The notes below the pieces were generated by a model. That model had not been told where the DNA came from and ran no database searches. It worked only from the letters and a program-made list of their open reading frames with translations. The position numbers and the translations under genes were made by a program. Below, one piece after another: positions 22,499 to 22,971 of a DNA stretch of 22,971 nucleotides (the first letter of the stretch is position 1; each line of letters starts with the position of its first letter). Source of the stretch: Nitrospiraceae bacterium UBA6898. Its GTDB lineage: Bacteria > Nitrospirota > Thermodesulfovibrionia > Thermodesulfovibrionales > UBA6898. The DNA is taken from assembly GCA_002448975.1 (NCBI GenBank), contig DKBO01000225.1, positions 1 through 22,971 on the forward strand, written 5' to 3'.

Positions 22499-22971
22499 GG
22501 ATTGCGATTGTCCATGACTGGCTGTCGACCTACGCCGGTGCGGAGAGGGTACTCGAGCAGATGCTCTATCTCTATCCCGGGGCAGATGTCTTTACCCTGT
22601 TGGATTTTCTGCCTGAAAGAGATCGGCAATTCCTGGCAGGCAGACGCATACACACTTCTTTTATACAGCATCTGCCTTGTGCCCGGAAGAAATACCGACA
22701 ATATCTTCCGTTCATGCCGCTGGCTGTCGGACTGCTGGATCTTTCCAGATATGATCTGGTTCTGTCGAGTTCGCATGCAGTCATCAAGGGTGTGAGGACG
22801 AGGCAGGGCCAGTGCCACATCTGCTATTGTCATACGCCCATGCGGTATGCGTGGGATCTGCGTGAGACCTATTTGAATGAAGCAGGCCTGCATTCAGGTG
22901 TCAAGCGGCTTCTCGCCGAGTTTCTGCTCGAACGCATCAAAAAATGGGACCTTAAGACCGCTGCGGATGTC
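22495..22971 (+). CDS. GT4 glycosyltransferase, WbaZ-like mannosyltransferase, truncated by window
   Basis: The first 159 codons of a GT-B glycosyltransferase are present and the frame is still open at the right edge. The N-terminal domain has the diagnostic order of the WbaZ/mannosyltransferase group: IVHDWLSTYAGAERVLEQML, PGADVFTLLDF, TSFIQHLP, LPFMPLAVGLLDLSRYDLVL, SSSHAVIKGV and CHICYCHTPMRYAWDLRETY. These enzymes usually transfer mannose from GDP-mannose, which is also the precursor of the fucose made via Fcl at the left of the window. ATG 22495 overlaps the methyltransferase stop, and a GGGGGAG lies just before it. The donor domain is outside the window. Confidence 0.9.
   Translation, partial: MRIAIVHDWLSTYAGAERVLEQMLYLYPGADVFTLLDFLPERDRQFLAGRRIHTSFIQHLPCARKKYRQYLPFMPLAVGLLDLSRYDLVLSSSHAVIKGVRTRQGQCHICYCHTPMRYAWDLRETYLNEAGLHSGVKRLLAEFLLERIKKWDLKTAADV

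Overview
The window is part of a surface-polysaccharide (O-antigen or capsule) biosynthesis and export locus from a Gram-negative bacterium. The signature genes are an ABC-2 polysaccharide permease (Wzm, 6201-7034) followed directly by its ATPase (Wzt, 7044-8405). Wzt carries a C-terminal extension of the kind that binds the finished glycan. No Wzx flippase, Wzy polymerase, initiating phosphoglycosyl transferase, RNA gene, CRISPR array or intact insertion sequence is visible. Moderate-to-high G+C, frequent GTG/TTG starts and tightly packed genes would fit an environmental lineage such as Nitrospirota or Desulfobacterota, but that assignment is a guess.

Left arm (1-5630), minus strand: a two-domain glycosyltransferase cut by the window edge, an intact GDP-L-fucose synthase, a decayed stretch holding an APS-kinase (cysC) relic joined to the C-terminal tail of a second fucose-synthase gene, an AT-rich gap, then a sugar-nucleotide epimerase/dehydratase translationally coupled to a GT4 glycosyltransferase. 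Between the arms (5631-6200) lies a mostly non-coding divergent region with one doubtful small ORF.

Right arm (6201-22971), plus strand: wzm and wzt, then an unusual block in which sulfotransferase genes alternate with GT2 glycosyltransferase genes: ST (8579), methyltransferase-like remnant, GT2 (9889), ST (10873), ST (11806), GT2 (12798), ST (13770), sulfatase/alkaline-phosphatase-superfamily protein (14590), GT2 (15516). A run of further glycosyltransferases follows (GT4, HlpA-like GT-A, GT9, GT2, GT2), then a SAM methyltransferase and a GT4 mannosyltransferase-like gene cut by the right edge.

Taken together, the locus looks like a factory for a sulfated, fucose-containing heteropolysaccharide built in the cytoplasm, modified there by four dissimilar PAPS-dependent sulfotransferases, and exported whole by Wzm/Wzt. 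The dead cysC relic, whose P-loop lysine codon is now a stop, suggests the cluster once carried its own PAPS-forming enzyme and now relies on one encoded elsewhere. The sulfated-polysaccharide reading is inference from gene families and context. The gene-family calls themselves rest on motifs visible in the translations.
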